NCBI RefSeq assembly: GCF_048544455.1
Contig: NC_133537.1
Location: 312,145,738-312,209,737 of the forward strand
Source of the DNA: Silene latifolia
Lineage: Eukaryota > Streptophyta > Magnoliopsida > Caryophyllales > Caryophyllaceae
Direction of reading: 5' to 3'
Length of the DNA stretch: 64,000 nt
Position numbers and translations under genes: made by a program. Below the pieces are notes generated by a model. That model did no database searches. It was not told the origin of the DNA and saw nothing but the letters and a program-made list of their open reading frames with translations. The stretch's first letter is position 1; each line of letters opens with the position of its first letter. Of this stretch, positions 1 through 10,879 are shown piece after piece.

Positions 1-582
1 GTATCCAAACGGACCCTAAATCTTATAGATGCTTGTAGCACATCAAGGGATGTCTTGCAACAATCCAAACAACGTCTTCAAGACATTCAATCAGTCCTCC
101 GCAGAAGGTGCAGTGGTGAATTGAACATTACTAGCGAAGTCGCTGAATACCTAAAGGCGAGAAAGACCATCAAGAAAGTCATCAAAAAGTGCTTGAAAAA
201 CATCAAAAGTGAAAAGGCCGATGCTTCTGATTTTTTCATGAACGATGTCGAGGAGATAACAATTGACATCTTTAGGTCCTTGTTATCTTACATTAGTGGT
301 ACAAAGTCACACTCTAAGAAAAGTTGGTCTCTAGTCAGCAAATTGATTAACAAGAGTTCCGAGAAAGAAGAATCAGCTGCACAAACCAGCGAGTTTGATG
401 TCGTTGACGTGACTTTAGAATCTATCGTTTGCCAGAAGAAAACAAGAGTTAACATAGACGGTATCAGGAACCAAATGGTGAACTTGGAGTCCGAAATTGA
501 ACAACTTGACGAAATATTAGAATGTTTATTCAGGCATTTGGTTAAGACTAGATCAACTCTTCTCAATATTCTTAGCAACTAG
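1..582 (+). CDS. DUF241-family protein, 3' part (5' end outside window)
   Basis: The frame is open from base 1 to the TAG at 580-582, giving 193 visible codons that match residues from about 80 to the end of the complete paralogue at 3320-4147. Shared landmarks are LIDACSTSRDVLQQSK, an RRRC-GELNI block, a basic KARKT.KK..KKCLKNIKS stretch, and the C-terminus CLFRHLVKTRSTLLNILSN. This is the plant-specific DUF241 family (Pfam PF03087, related to BPS1), largely helical and of unknown biochemical function. No introns are seen, as is common in the family. The first codons (VSKRTLN) differ from the paralogue's LDGSLS, so the left edge is divergent or near a rearrangement. No in-frame lesion is visible. 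The gene lies in tandem with the 3320 copy, in the same orientation. Confidence 0.85.
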   Translation, partial: VSKRTLNLIDACSTSRDVLQQSKQRLQDIQSVLRRRCSGELNITSEVAEYLKARKTIKKVIKKCLKNIKSEKADASDFFMNDVEEITIDIFRSLLSYISGTKSHSKKSWSLVSKLINKSSEKEESAAQTSEFDVVDVTLESIVCQKKTRVNIDGIRNQMVNLESEIEQLDEILECLFRHLVKTRSTLLNILSN

Positions 583-1400
583 ATCATAATATTAACACTT
601 GTACATGGTTTTAGTCTGTGAATGAAAGATACGGAGTATATCGAAAATATGAATGCAATATATACTGTTCCCTAATTCTTTGTTCTTTTCATAATCATTC
701 AAGTCCATTTTTGTTTTGTTTTTTTTTTTTTGTTTTACATATTCCACTTAGTAAAATTAAACTCCCATGAATGCGAATACAAAGAAAATAACCTTTTTCC
801 ACTTTTACTACAATTTGATGATGAATAGTTTATGCTTTTTTTTTTTAACTAATAATACGCGTCAAATAATGAAACGAAGCGTGATAGACATGGCACCATG
901 TGGAGATACAGATGAATGAATCGAGTCTTGGTTGAATTACAAAGCTATTAGGCTGTAAAGATTCAATGTCCTTTAACAACTCAGGATAAATTTGGTGTAG
1001 AATAATGTTTGTCTCCTACCATCTAGCACTTGCCTAACTCTTTGGATCATGTAATCTCTTTGTTTTATATCAGTTTTATCGATATTTTAATATCCGCCAG
1101 AGTAATATGTACAAAAACTACATCCATATAGCCGATATTTTTCCCAAAACCGATATCAGACTAATACAACTGTAACGACAAATATGAAAACAAGATGAAC
1201 TAAACCGTGACAACTTACATGTTGTAATGTCATAGTACATTACTATGTTTTGTAGGTATTACCGCTATTTAAATCATGGGGCCGGTATTAAGTTCTGGTA
1301 GCGGCTGTGATTACCGTAAGACTTACCAATCGAGTTTGTAAAGATTACAATCGAATTGCATTGGTTATATAATGCTGGCCTAAGGATTGCAGTAGTTCAA
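583..1400 (+). repeat. 3' flank of DUF241 copy 1, duplicated downstream of copy 2
   Basis: No gene is seen here. Several blocks recur in order after the second gene at 4148-4800: the CACCATGTGGA.ATACAGAT block (893 vs 4409), TGTCTCCTACCAT (1011 vs 4528), a CTAACTCT.TGGATC block (1034 vs 4552), CCAGAGTAATA (1096 vs 4620), and the CATAGTAC..TACTATG palindrome (1231 vs 4745). A further block, TGTGATTACCGTAAGA..T near 1310, recurs near 31150 on the far side of the Copia insertion. The duplication therefore covered gene plus flank and predates the Copia element. Confidence 0.7.
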
Positions 1401-1539
1401 TAGCGGCCAAATTGGACACACTGGGATTCAGTTCAGTTGATTTATCTGGTAAAAAAATTACCCCGGTGCCTCAAAGGCCCCCGCAAATAACAGAGAATTC
1501 AGGGAGTGTATATTGCATTCATTTGTTGTTCATATAGTG

Positions 1540-2500
1540 TAAGCTCTGTACAACCGTAATATTTCGTTTTTCGTCTAGTTTCAAGGAATATAAACATTCT
1601 AATTAATACTACTTCATTAAGCTCTATAATTTCAAATTCCAACTGCACCATTTGGTTTCTAATATTCTCGACGTTAAGGCCTGTTTTCTTATTGTGGCAT
1701 ACTAGAGACTTCCGTCCAGCGACACCAAAAATATCAATAGGGATGACTTTGACTCCAAGTTTGTACCATCGACGTATGTGCAAGGAAGAAGATAGGTCTA
1801 ATAGGAATATTTATAATAGTTGGGCCTCAACCATCACCTCACGGGTTCGAATCATGGCAACCTCAAAACCCCTCAAAAACTCGAAGTGGACACTTCAAGC
1901 CCAACGGGATAGGAATATTTATAATAGTTGGGCCTCAACCATCACCTTAAGGTTTTGGTTGAGTTGGTTCATCTATCAATGTCCACGGTTATCTCTTCAA
2001 CAACGATAATAAACACTTCAAAGCATTGTTCTCGTCACTTCCGTCACATTCTTTGACGTCTTTTGGGCACTTGTCGACTATCTTTCTGGCCTCTTGCTAT
2101 TAAGCGATTTCACCAAAAATGTTTTATTCCCCTTTGCATTTTCTACGAGGCCCTGATTGCATGTCCTGAAGCCATCTTTGGACTGTCGCAGGACATTACT
2201 AGAAGCTTACAAGTTTCGAGAAGCCTTACGGATCCATCCAACATAGCTTAAATTCGTGATAGAAAATGTTGAAGAGAGGGAAGTTGAAGCAACTCATCAA
2301 CAAAGCCATATAATTGTGTAAGGCCTATGAATTTGTGGGTTAGCGACGATGATGAAGATGTGAACGCCACCTTAGAAAACCTCAATTTGCACTTTTTTGC
2401 AGACACACTGACTATTGACATCTCTCTAGGGATGGTGATGAATTGTGTTGTATCTGGTGACGTTTTACCGGCTTTAAAAGAAAGCTCCTGAAACATGGTT
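1540..2500 (-). pseudogene. Decayed DUF241 pseudogene, inverted
   Basis: On the minus strand, 2496-2248 encodes a segment like the family N-terminus (TSSSSSLTHKFIGLTQLYGFVDELLQLPS against TSSSSSLSQRLTGLTELYVVVDEMLQLPS). Nucleotides just downstream match the TTGGATGGATC... and CAGTCCAAAGA... blocks of the intact gene, but with stops and frameshifts. At 1783-1540 the C-terminal segment is recognisable (NKKTGLNVENIRNQMVQLE against QKKTSVDTQNLRNQMANLE). The middle is interrupted by a repeat at about 1790-1955. It lies head-to-head with the intact gene at 3320. Multiple lesions make function unlikely. Confidence 0.75.
1793..1955 (+). repeat. Short repeat insertion with duplicated ~38-bp ends, possibly SINE-derived
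   Basis: AGGAATATTTATAATAGTTG and the following GGCCTCAACCATCACCT occur twice, at about 1801-1838 and 1912-1949. Between them is GGGTTCGAATC, which resembles the Pol III box B of tRNA-derived SINEs, and a weaker box-A-like stretch lies upstream. It interrupts the DUF241 pseudogene, which resumes at about 1957. A truncated SINE or tandem fragment is possible; the assignment is tentative. Confidence 0.35.
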
Positions 2501-3218
2501 GAAATTTATGAAGCAAACTCCTAAAACCTGATGCAGTGTAAAGTATGATGATGAAGTATTGTGGATGCACCGACTGCAACCATTTGTCTTCCTCGCTGCC
2601 TTCTTCAACAAAATCAGCTCATGAATCTCCAATATCGACATTTTCAGAGATCAACTCCAGCAAAACAGCTTATCCCCTGAAGAATAGCATTCACGCAAAT
2701 CCCAAATATATATATATATATAGGGATTAAAGCCTAGCAAAACAACCATGTTACCTCTCTCCTTGATCAATTTATATTGTTTATTATTGTAATTAGAAGG
2801 AATCTTTAGAACTATTTTACATTAAACAGCTTCCAACTGCTATGTCTCCAACATGTCTTCATCTGCCCAGCATCCCAGCACAGAGCAGTGCTTAACTTTT
2901 GAATAAATCGTGCTTGATAAACCGCATATTTCATCACGATCCTATTATACATGCTGTATGCTAATAGCAATGACAGGTTGTCCTCTAATTCATAATCATA
3001 TACAGTAGACAGGAATCAAGGATGTCAGATATATGCCTGCAGCACTTGATTTGGACCGTGCTACTATCGAATATACAGCTACCAAACTTGTTAGTAGGAG
3101 ACATATGAATTGCATAACTCGCTAGTTTAATGGATTGGTTAACAGAAACTAATATTTAAACAAGAAACCATGTTCTTTGACTTATTCTCAGATTCCTTTT
3201 GTCTTTTCTTGTTTTCGT
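2501..3218. other. Intergenic DNA between DUF241 pseudogene and intact gene
   Basis: No convincing coding region is seen. There is a short (TA)n tract at 2706-2722. The interval should contain divergent promoters for the inverted pseudogene and the gene at 3320. Short frames here lack family resemblance. Confidence 0.5.
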
Positions 3219-3224
3219 ATATAT
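3219..3224 (+). promoter_or_regulatory. TATA box of DUF241 gene
   Basis: TATATA within CGTATATATAGGTAGAG lies about 100 bp upstream of the ATG at 3320, the expected distance for a plant core promoter plus a short 5' UTR. Confidence 0.5.
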
Positions 3225-3319
3225 AGGTAGAGCCGAGGAAGGGAAGTCATCATCAAACTCAAGCTTTCTTGCATTCAATATAATTGCATATCGCTACAAA
3301 ACAAATATTAAACAAAAAA

Positions 3320-4147
3320 ATGGCTTCTTCTCAAATCAATAAAGGGTCTCACCACACACGTTCGATCAGTCTACCATCCACATCTCACCCAATCACAGCT
3401 CAATTCAATGAACAGTTGAGCAGATTGAGGTCTTCTCACGCAGCCTCTACTTCTTCATCTTCGTCACTAAGCCAAAGACTTACAGGCCTTACAGAACTAT
3501 ATGTCGTTGTTGACGAGATGCTTCAACTTCCGTCTAACCAACAATCCGTATCACAAATCCAAGCTGTATTGGATGGATCTCTAAGTCTTATAGATGCTTG
3601 TAGCACATCAAGGGATGTCTTGCAACAGTCCAAAGAACAGCTTCAAAACATCCAATCAGTGCTTCGCAGAAGGTGCGGTGGTGAATTGAACATTACCAAT
3701 GAAGCCGCTGAATACCTTAAGGCCAGAAAAACTGTCAAAAAAGTAGTCAAGAAGTGCTTGAAAAACATCAAAAGTGACGAGGGCGATGCTTCTGAGTTCT
3801 TCATGAACGATGTTGAAGAGATAACGCTTGACATCTTTAGGTCCTTGTTATCTTACATTGGCGGTACAAAGTCCCATTCTAAGAAAAGCTGGTCTTTAAT
3901 CACCAAATTCATTCACAACAATTCCGAGAAAGAAGCATCAGTGGCACAAACCAGCGTATTTGATGCTGTTGACGCGACTTTAGGATCACTAGACTACCAG
4001 AAGAAAACAAGTGTTGACACACAGAATCTCAGGAATCAAATGGCGAACTTAGAAACCCAAATTGAAGAACTCGATCAAGTATTAGAATGTTTATTTAGGC
4101 ATTTGGTTAAGACGAGATCAACTCTTCTCAACATACTTAGCAACTAG
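3320..4147 (+). CDS. DUF241-family protein, complete
   Basis: A 275-codon intronless gene. The ATG at 3320 is chosen because it is the first ATG of the frame and gives the usual family start MASS followed by HTRSISLPS. Order of segments: Ser-rich N-terminus with RS.SLPS.SHP and a poly-Ser run (about residues 1-55), the conserved LTGLTELYVVVDEMLQLP helix (about 58-75), LIDACSTSRDVL (about 94-105), a basic KK-rich region, an acidic FMNDVEEITLDIFRSLLSYI segment, and a C-terminal heptad-like region ending FRHLVKTRSTLLNILSN. The family is DUF241 (PF03087), plant-specific and of unknown mechanism. The frame is intact, and similarity to the copy at 1-582 indicates a tandem duplication. The TATA box is at 3219. 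Confidence 0.9.
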   Translation: MASSQINKGSHHTRSISLPSTSHPITAQFNEQLSRLRSSHAASTSSSSSLSQRLTGLTELYVVVDEMLQLPSNQQSVSQIQAVLDGSLSLIDACSTSRDVLQQSKEQLQNIQSVLRRRCGGELNITNEAAEYLKARKTVKKVVKKCLKNIKSDEGDASEFFMNDVEEITLDIFRSLLSYIGGTKSHSKKSWSLITKFIHNNSEKEASVAQTSVFDAVDATLGSLDYQKKTSVDTQNLRNQMANLETQIEELDQVLECLFRHLVKTRSTLLNILSN

Positions 4148-4929
4148 ATCAGCACATTATAATTGTACATATAGAAAACTCAATCAAACATATGAATATA
4201 ACATACTGTTCTCTAATTATGTGTTCTCTTTTTATTTTTATTTACATGACATATTCCTGCGATTAAATCATTTTAAAAATAAAAATTCCCATGAATTAAA
4301 TGAAACAAGCCTCATTCTTTTTCTTTTTTTCCCTACCCTTTGATGATATGAATGGGTGGCGCTTGTTTTTTTTTTTTCCTGAAAATACGCCCCATCGCAT
4401 GAGGAGGCACCATGTGGATATACAGATAAGAATTATAGAGCTCTCAAGTTGTAAAGATTCATCTTCTCCTCAAGAAATTGAGAGTTGAGACAATTTTAGT
4501 GTAAAATAAAGAGAAATCAGATTGTAATGTCTCCTACCATTAAGCCCTTGACTAACTCTCTGGATCGTGTAATATCGTTTCTTTGTGTTAAATCAATTTG
4601 TCAATAGTTTCAAGATCCACCAGAGTAATAAGTACAGAAACTTTATCATAATGGCCGATAATTGCCTCGCTTAGCCGATATCAGACCAGGCCAATATGAC
4701 TGTTAAGAAAAATATGAAAACAAGATTATTACAGGTTACCATGTCATAGTACACTACTATGATTTACGGCTCATACCACTATTTAATGTAATGCTTATGA
4801 TCAAGCTCCTTCCGGAGTATGTTGAGAAATGAACCTGTGGTTTCGACTTTTTGAGTAGGGGCTTAAGTTAGAAGACCGTGGTATATTATTCTGCCTTTTA
4901 TTTTACACTCAAGTTTCCTGGTTTTTGTA
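4148..4929 (+). repeat. 3' flank of DUF241 copy 2, homologous to 583-1290
   Basis: The same ordered blocks as downstream of copy 1 are present up to about 4790. After that the sequence is unique until the Copia target duplication TTGTA (4925-4929). No gene is seen. The small open frame at 4300-4488 is low-complexity and has no counterpart in copy 1. Confidence 0.65.
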
Positions 4930-5143
4930 TATAAAATTGATATACGTAGGTTAAAACTTGTATATTACAATGATACATGTAGGGAGTATTTATAGGTTTA
5001 CAAGAGAGCTATTATGCTATACAAAGATATGGAAATATATATGGTTTCCTATTTATCAATATTTACAAGATCAATATCTTTTGTTTATAGGTAAGGAATG
5101 ATATGGAGATATTTGAGTTGCTTGGGAGGTACGTTGGTTAATA
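4930..5143 (-). repeat. Copia 3' LTR
   Basis: 214 bp, colinear with 30760-30973 apart from two T/C-type differences seen by eye (in GGGAGTA[T/C]TTATAGG and in CAATAT[C/T]TTTTG). In the element's sense it begins TATTAACC and ends TTTTATA, that is TA...TA rather than TG...CA. The pol reading frame runs through the purine tract into this LTR and stops at 5071. Confidence 0.92.
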
Positions 5144-7483
5144 CGCCCCCGCAAGATCGACGTCCTATGGGTAAGACCAATCTTGTTTCGTAAGTCCAAA
5201 TGATGATCTTTGTGGAGGGGCTTGGTGAGAATGTTAGCTAGCTGGTCCTTGCTCGCTATATGTTGAACACGAATGTGACCCCGTTGGAGTTGTTCCTTGA
5301 CAAAATGAAAAGATAGCGTCATGTGTTTCATTCGGGAGTGAAAGACGGGGTTTTTGGCATATAAAGTGGCTGAAATGTTGTCGCAGAAGATAGCCGGAGG
5401 TTCGGTGACAGCGATATGAAGTTCATCGAGGACATTGCGAAGCCATAAAGTTTCAGTCGTGACAGTAGCGATGGCTCGAAATTCAGCTTCTATGGTTGAA
5501 AGAGCAAGACCGTGTTGCTTTTTGGAAGACCATGAGATTGGATTTCGACCTAGATAGACGATGTATCCTGACGTCGAGAGGTAGTTATCTTTGTCGCCCG
5601 CGTGATCTGCATCGCAAAAGGCATGAAGGCGAGATGGTGAGTTTCGATACAGCTGATACCAATGGTTTGTGTGCCTTGCAAATAGCGTAAGAGGCGTTTT
5701 AAAGCGGTCCAATGCGTGGCTTTTGGGTGGTGTAGGAATTGGGCAAGACGGTTTATAACAAAGGCTATGTCGGGCCGAGTGAGGGATAGGTATTGTAAGC
5801 TCCCAACTATAGCGCGATATGTAGCGTGATCTTGAATTGGGTTGTGATCTTCACGAGTGAGTGAGGGTGAGGTAGCCATAGGTGTAGTGTTTGGCTTGGC
5901 TTCAATCATTTTGTATTTGGTTAAAAGATCATGAATGTATTTTGATTGGTTGAGATGTAAATCAAGGACATTTGGTGTGACTTCGATGCCCAAGAAATAA
6001 AATAAAGGACCGAGGTCTTTGAGCGAGAAACGGTTTGATAATTGAGAAATAAAATGATGAAGTTGTGGAGGGTGTGGTCCGGTAATTATAATGTCATCGA
6101 CATAAATGAGCATATATATGTAGGTTGTTTTAGTACGCAAAATAAATAAAGACGAGTCAGAAATGGATTGCTTAAAGCCATAGGTAATGAGATAGGTTTT
6201 TAGTTCATTGTACCAAGCTCGAGGAGTTTACAAACATGATCGGGTTTTGATTGTTCAACAAAACCGGGTGGTTGAACCATAAATACATCGTCATTGAGAG
6301 TGCCTTGTAGGAAGGCATTATTTACGTCTAATTGTCGTATTGACCATGACTGAGTGACGGCCAAAGAGAGAATAAGATGAACGGTTGTAGGCTTTATGAC
6401 TGGACTAAATGTTTCAGTATAGTCAATGCCGGGTCTTTGATGGAATCCCTTTGAAACAAGGCGAGCCTTGTGTTGTTTGAGGGTGCCATCCGGGTTATAT
6501 TTATTTCGAAAAACCCACTTGCAGCCTATAATGTTTTGGGCTGAAGTGCGTGGGATAAGAGTCCAGGTCGAGTTTCGTTCGAGAGCATTAAACTCGTCTT
6601 GCATAGCTTGTCGCCAATGAGGAATAATAAGAGCCTATTTAACGGTATTGGGAAGGTTGTCAGTGGACTGAGAGGTGTGTGCGAGGTTAGCATAACGAGG
6701 ATTTCGTTTGCGAATGTTATTATCGAGTCTAGTGGTTATAGTTTTACTAGGTGGGGGGTTAGTCATTCGAGGAGCACGGGTGGCAGGTGGAGGAGTAGGG
6801 GTGGCAGCGGAAGAAGAGGAGTTAGTGGAGGGTGGAGGAGGTTGTGGGGTTGACGAGCTAGAGGATGTCGAGGTAGAAGATGACGGGGTAGAGGAAATGG
6901 GTTCGGTGGAGGGTGGTATTTGGGTCGAAGGGCGCCTGGTGTAAACGATGCTAACGGGTTTAGATATGCGAGGTGAGGGAGTGGTGGTAGGAGGTTTCGA
7001 GGTGGTCTGTGGATGAGGTAGAAGAGGAATATTAAGTGAGCACCAATCATCAGGTTGCGAGGGTGGCGAGTTGGACTGTCGAAATGGGTATTCGTCATCG
7101 TTGAATTTAACGTGTCTTGATGTATATATTCTATGCGTTTTGGGATCAAGACAGTGATAAGCACTTTGAGTATTTGAATATCCAACAAAAATACATGCAG
7201 TGGAACGATTTTCTAATTTATGTTTTGTATATGGTCGGAGCCACGGATAACAAAGGCAGCCAAAGTTATGAAATTTATCGTAATCGGGTTTTGTATTATG
7301 TAATTTAAAGTATGGCGAATCACCGTTTAAGGTCTTCGTAGGTAGTCGATTTATTAGGTAGGTGGCGGTACTAAAGGCGAATGGCCAATAGGAGGTGGGT
7401 AGGCCTGCGTGATTTAGCAATGCTAGACCGGTTTCTACAATGGGACGATGTCTACGTTCGGCATAGCCATTGTGTTCCGGGGT
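5071..7483 (-). pseudogene. Copia pol, 3' part: integrase end, reverse transcriptase, RNase H
   Basis: Downstream half of the Copia polyprotein. The integrase tail starts at the nested-element junction (HTPEHNGYAERRH, near 7483) and continues through a Ser/Pro-rich linker to an in-frame TAG at 6635. RT starts near 6604 (ALERNSTWTLI, GCKWVFRNKY, LDVNNAFLQG). A deletion near 6220 removes the conserved block before PRAWYNEL and shifts the frame. RT resumes with YVDD near 6100, and a further frameshift near 5650 leads into RNase H (FCDADHAGDKD, ALSTIEAEF, VKEQLQRGHI), ending in the 3' LTR at 5071. With at least one stop, one deletion and one frameshift in this half, no functional product is expected. 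Confidence 0.88.
5144..5158 (-). promoter_or_regulatory. Copia polypurine tract
   Basis: On the minus strand a purine-rich CTTGCGGGGGCG directly abuts the 3' LTR, the expected place for the plus-strand primer. Confidence 0.6.
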
Positions 7484-7488
7484 ATGTG

Positions 7489-9913
7489 TGTGGACAACGG
7501 GGGTGCCCACGGGGGCGCTTGGGAGAGAAGAGAAACAAGCGTTTGCATTTTTGTATGGAGTCGTCACCAATTTTTATGGGAAATTGGAACCGTTCGAATA
7601 CCTCGTGCCATGTCAAGACACAAAGTAGTGACATGAACACTAAGCAATCGTTACCCTTAGCATTCTATGTCTAGAATGACTCTCGTTGATGCCAATGAAC
7701 ACGGATGTTCACAGAGATCTGGAGTAAGGGGTGAGGGTACGTATTAGGAAGCTCTTTTGATCGAACACCTAATCCCGCCCGCCTCGATAGCGGCCTCTAC
7801 TAATGATTAGGGAAGTTATTCGTACTTGATATATTGTCGGCTATATGCATGCAATGCAACATCCAAGTTTTAATCCTAACATGTTAAAATTAGGCTAAGT
7901 CGGTAAACACGTAGTTTAATCATACAATTGGGTCGAAGTAGGATTTAATGTTCAATTACATTTGAAAGCATACAAATGATACAATTGCGATAAATAATAC
8001 AATAGAAAACTATAATAAGAATTACAATAATTACATTGGGTTTCATTGTTTTATGTCGAAAATACCCTTTAAAACGGATAATTTGGGAAAAAGAATAAAC
8101 AAATAAATTAACGAACAAATCAGAAGGTGATAATAGTTAAAAGTCAATTATACGTAAACTAATTAAACTAGGTCAAGGCAAACAGGAGTTCAGGGACAGA
8201 ATTCAACCCGGAACAGGCGCAGCAGAGCTGCGTCCTTTGGAATAGGCGCAGTGGTTGCTGCGTCTGTTCCTGACCTGAATTTTGGCTGTGAAGCGGAATT
8301 GCACGTTGTTAATACTCGTCGGTGAATTTAATGATTGATTAATATTATTTACTCGGATGAAAGTGATTATCAGGTTAATTACATGTGATTGATGGTCATA
8401 AAACAACAAAACACGGATGAGACGGGATTAAACGAATTAATTACGAAATTATTGAGATTAAATATAAACAAATACAAATTAACTAAACAAATTAATTAGT
8501 TTAAACATGACGAATTAATGATGAATGTGACAAAAGACGGATGAAAATATATCAAAGGATGAATTACAGAAACTCAATATGAATGAATTGAATTCCTACA
8601 ACCCGGAATTGAATTTAATGACAAAAACCCGCAAATATGAGATTATAAGGGATTCAAGTTGGATTTATGACGAATTATATGGTAATGAATGATGAACAAT
8701 ATACATATGGGATTATCATGCTATTATAACAAAGAATTAAAGAAAACAAATAAAACAAATAAAAAACATACGAATTACAGAGGACGAAGGAAGAAGAAAG
8801 GAAGCAGGAACTGCGGCAGCCTCACGAAGAGGCGAAGGAGGCGCAGCAGGTACTGCGCTCCTTCGAAGAGGCGCAGCAGTTGCTGCGTCCTTTCTCAACG
8901 GTTTGTCTTCTGGTAATCCGTAAAAAGGGTTTTAAAGCACGGTTTTAGAAATCGGTTTTAAGAGATATTTTCGACATAAACCTTACATTAATGATGATAC
9001 AAAAAGTAAATAACAATAAATAAAAGAGAGATTTACACCCTCAGACTTACATGTTTGACGAAACGAGAAGGACTAAGATATCGATTAGTGATGCTCGACG
9101 CGAATGTAACGAAAGTGCCCTCGTAAGAGGAAAACGATTAGATTAATTAAGTTGATTGATTGTGGAGTTGGTCAAATTGGTCGGTCATGCAAACGAGGCT
9201 GGTACTCAGAAGGATCTGAGCTTACGTGGTCGAATGTTCTAGCACGTAGACGCCAAAAAGTAAGAACAAAGGTCTAGAATGCAAAGGGAGAAGAGAAGGG
9301 CGGACACTCGCGTGAGAAATATGAGGAGCGAAGGCTCCTATTTATACTAATCACGTGAAGGAATAGGGTTTTTGGAGAGTCTTTGGAAGTGAATCTCGGA
9401 AAGATATGAAAAAGATACGAGAAATACGCAGAAAAGGGCCTGGGAAGGGGCGCAGCAGTCACTGCGTCTCTTGGAAGAGCGCAAAGACTGCCGCGTCTGT
9501 TCCCAAGTGGTTTCCTCCTGCGGAAGAAAGATTTCCGTGTTTAAGTTATGGTAGGACGGAATAATTCGGTTTTCCTTAATATTTAATATGAATATTGCGG
9601 GAAATTGTTTACCAAAAAATAAAGATTGTGAAATATGGAATAGAAATATCCGGAACATTCCAGAACATTCTGACTCGGGATTTAACGGTTATCAGAAAAT
9701 GAAGACGGTTTTAGGCTCGGACTCCAAATGTACTCTAATTACTGTCAAAACGACCGTATCGGCACATATATGACAACTAAGAGGTAGACATTAATATTTG
9801 AGCAATCACTTGACGATAATCTTACGAATTGTCACAAATCGTTCCGCGTACCAAACATGCGGCCCAATCATCACCGGGTGGTTTGCGAGAGGTGCAGAAA
9901 TGAGGTATCTACA
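7489..9913 (-). repeat. R1 3' LTR
   Basis: 2,425 bp, colinear with 26437-28862 with about 1-2% differences in the parts I compared. It contains three clusters of GCGCAGCA/TGCTGCG boxes (8215-8268, 8804-8893, 9441-9504). In the sense direction these are followed by a CACGTG G-box (9352-9357) and TATAAATA (9339-9346). Open frames inside it are incidental. Confidence 0.93.
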
Positions 9914-9928
9914 GAGCCCCCACTTTGA
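9914..9928 (-). promoter_or_regulatory. R1 polypurine tract
   Basis: On the minus strand AAAGTGGGGGCTC ends exactly where the 3' LTR begins (TGTAGATACC), the canonical position for plus-strand priming. R2 has lost this site. Confidence 0.8.
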
Positions 9929-10211
9929 CTGAGGCTTGGACAAGGCGAAAGTCAAAGTATAGCCATCAGTTCAATCGAAGATTACAACTCGATGACTATG
10001 GCGACGCGAGGCGCTCAAGGTCGAACCAAGGACTGTCGTCGGGAACATTTTAGAGTCTGTCGACTATCGGGGAGGGTCGTTTAAAGTCCATTAGACTACG
10101 TAAGGAGGCTCGCCAGCCATAAGAAGAGACCATACCTGAGACTTTCTTCTCGAGATGCTTCCGGAGGTACATGGGAGCTATTGAGCGAAGATCAGGCGTA
10201 AGGACCAAATA

Positions 10212-10460
10212 AGGTGAATAGTAGGACACAGGCGGGAATTGCTGAAAGAAGGCTGCTTAGGTAGTCTTCGAGAAATAATTGCGAATAGCAGGACACAGGC
10301 GGGAACTGCTGAGGAGAAATCTGCTTAGGTAGATGTTAATCTTCATGTCTTGAGAGGGACAGTACGTCCGCTTACTCTCGCTGGAGACATGATTGGGAAC
10401 TATTCTTCATGTCATGAGAGGGAAAGTGTATCCGTTTACTCTCGTCGGGAAACATAATGA
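10212..10460. repeat. Two short tandem duplications in the R1 3' region
   Basis: AGGACACAGGCGGGAA.TGCTGA followed by CTGCTTAGGTAG occurs twice (about 10212-10265 and 10278-10331). CTTCATGTC.TGAGAGGGA...TTACTCTCG occurs twice (about 10342-10383 and 10403-10446). They lie between the purine tract and antisense gene 1. Retand-type elements are known to carry amplified tandem repeats in this region. Confidence 0.7.
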
Positions 10461-10683
10461 AGGCGTGTCGAATTCTGTGAAGGAATAAATGCTCGCTGCG
10501 ACAAGCAAAGGTAAATAATATGCAACAGTCTGCTGTTGGCTTGGAAATGCGGGCCGGAATGAAAGAAAATCATCAAACGGACCAAAAGGATAAAATATCA
10601 TCGGGGAAGAGGCGCACCAAAGATGGGCCCACAAATAACGAACTCATAACGAATTTTTGAAAATCCGTATGGAGGGAACACAG

Positions 10684-10747
10684 GGAAGAGGCGCAGCAAG
10701 AGTTGCGTCTCTTGGAAGAGGCGCAGCGCCTGCTGCGTCTATTCCCC
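10684..10747 (+). promoter_or_regulatory. GCGCAGCA palindrome pair upstream of R1 antisense gene 1
   Basis: Two successive units of the form GAAGAGGCGCAGCA..TGCGTCTCTT. They match the units in the LTRs and lie about 135 bp before the proposed ATG at 10880. No clear TATA box is seen between. Each unit could fold into a short hairpin or present inverted protein sites. Confidence 0.55.
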
Positions 10748-10879
10748 AAAGTGTTTTTTCTGTGTAAAAACGCGATAATCAGAGGCTTATGTTCATTTGC
10801 TCGAAATACAAATTCACACATTTCTCTCTCAAATCATCACCATTTCCGCCAAGGTTTGATCCAAAAGCTTGCATTAATC

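Noticed and set aside
6763..7188. Open frames overlapping the Copia integrase linker on both strands
   Set aside because: They are shadows of the Ser/Pro-rich coding linker and have no independent family signature.
8689..8916. Small basic frame in the LTR (also at 27638)
   Set aside because: It lies within LTR sequence across the palindromic boxes, with no known domain. Its recurrence reflects LTR duplication only.
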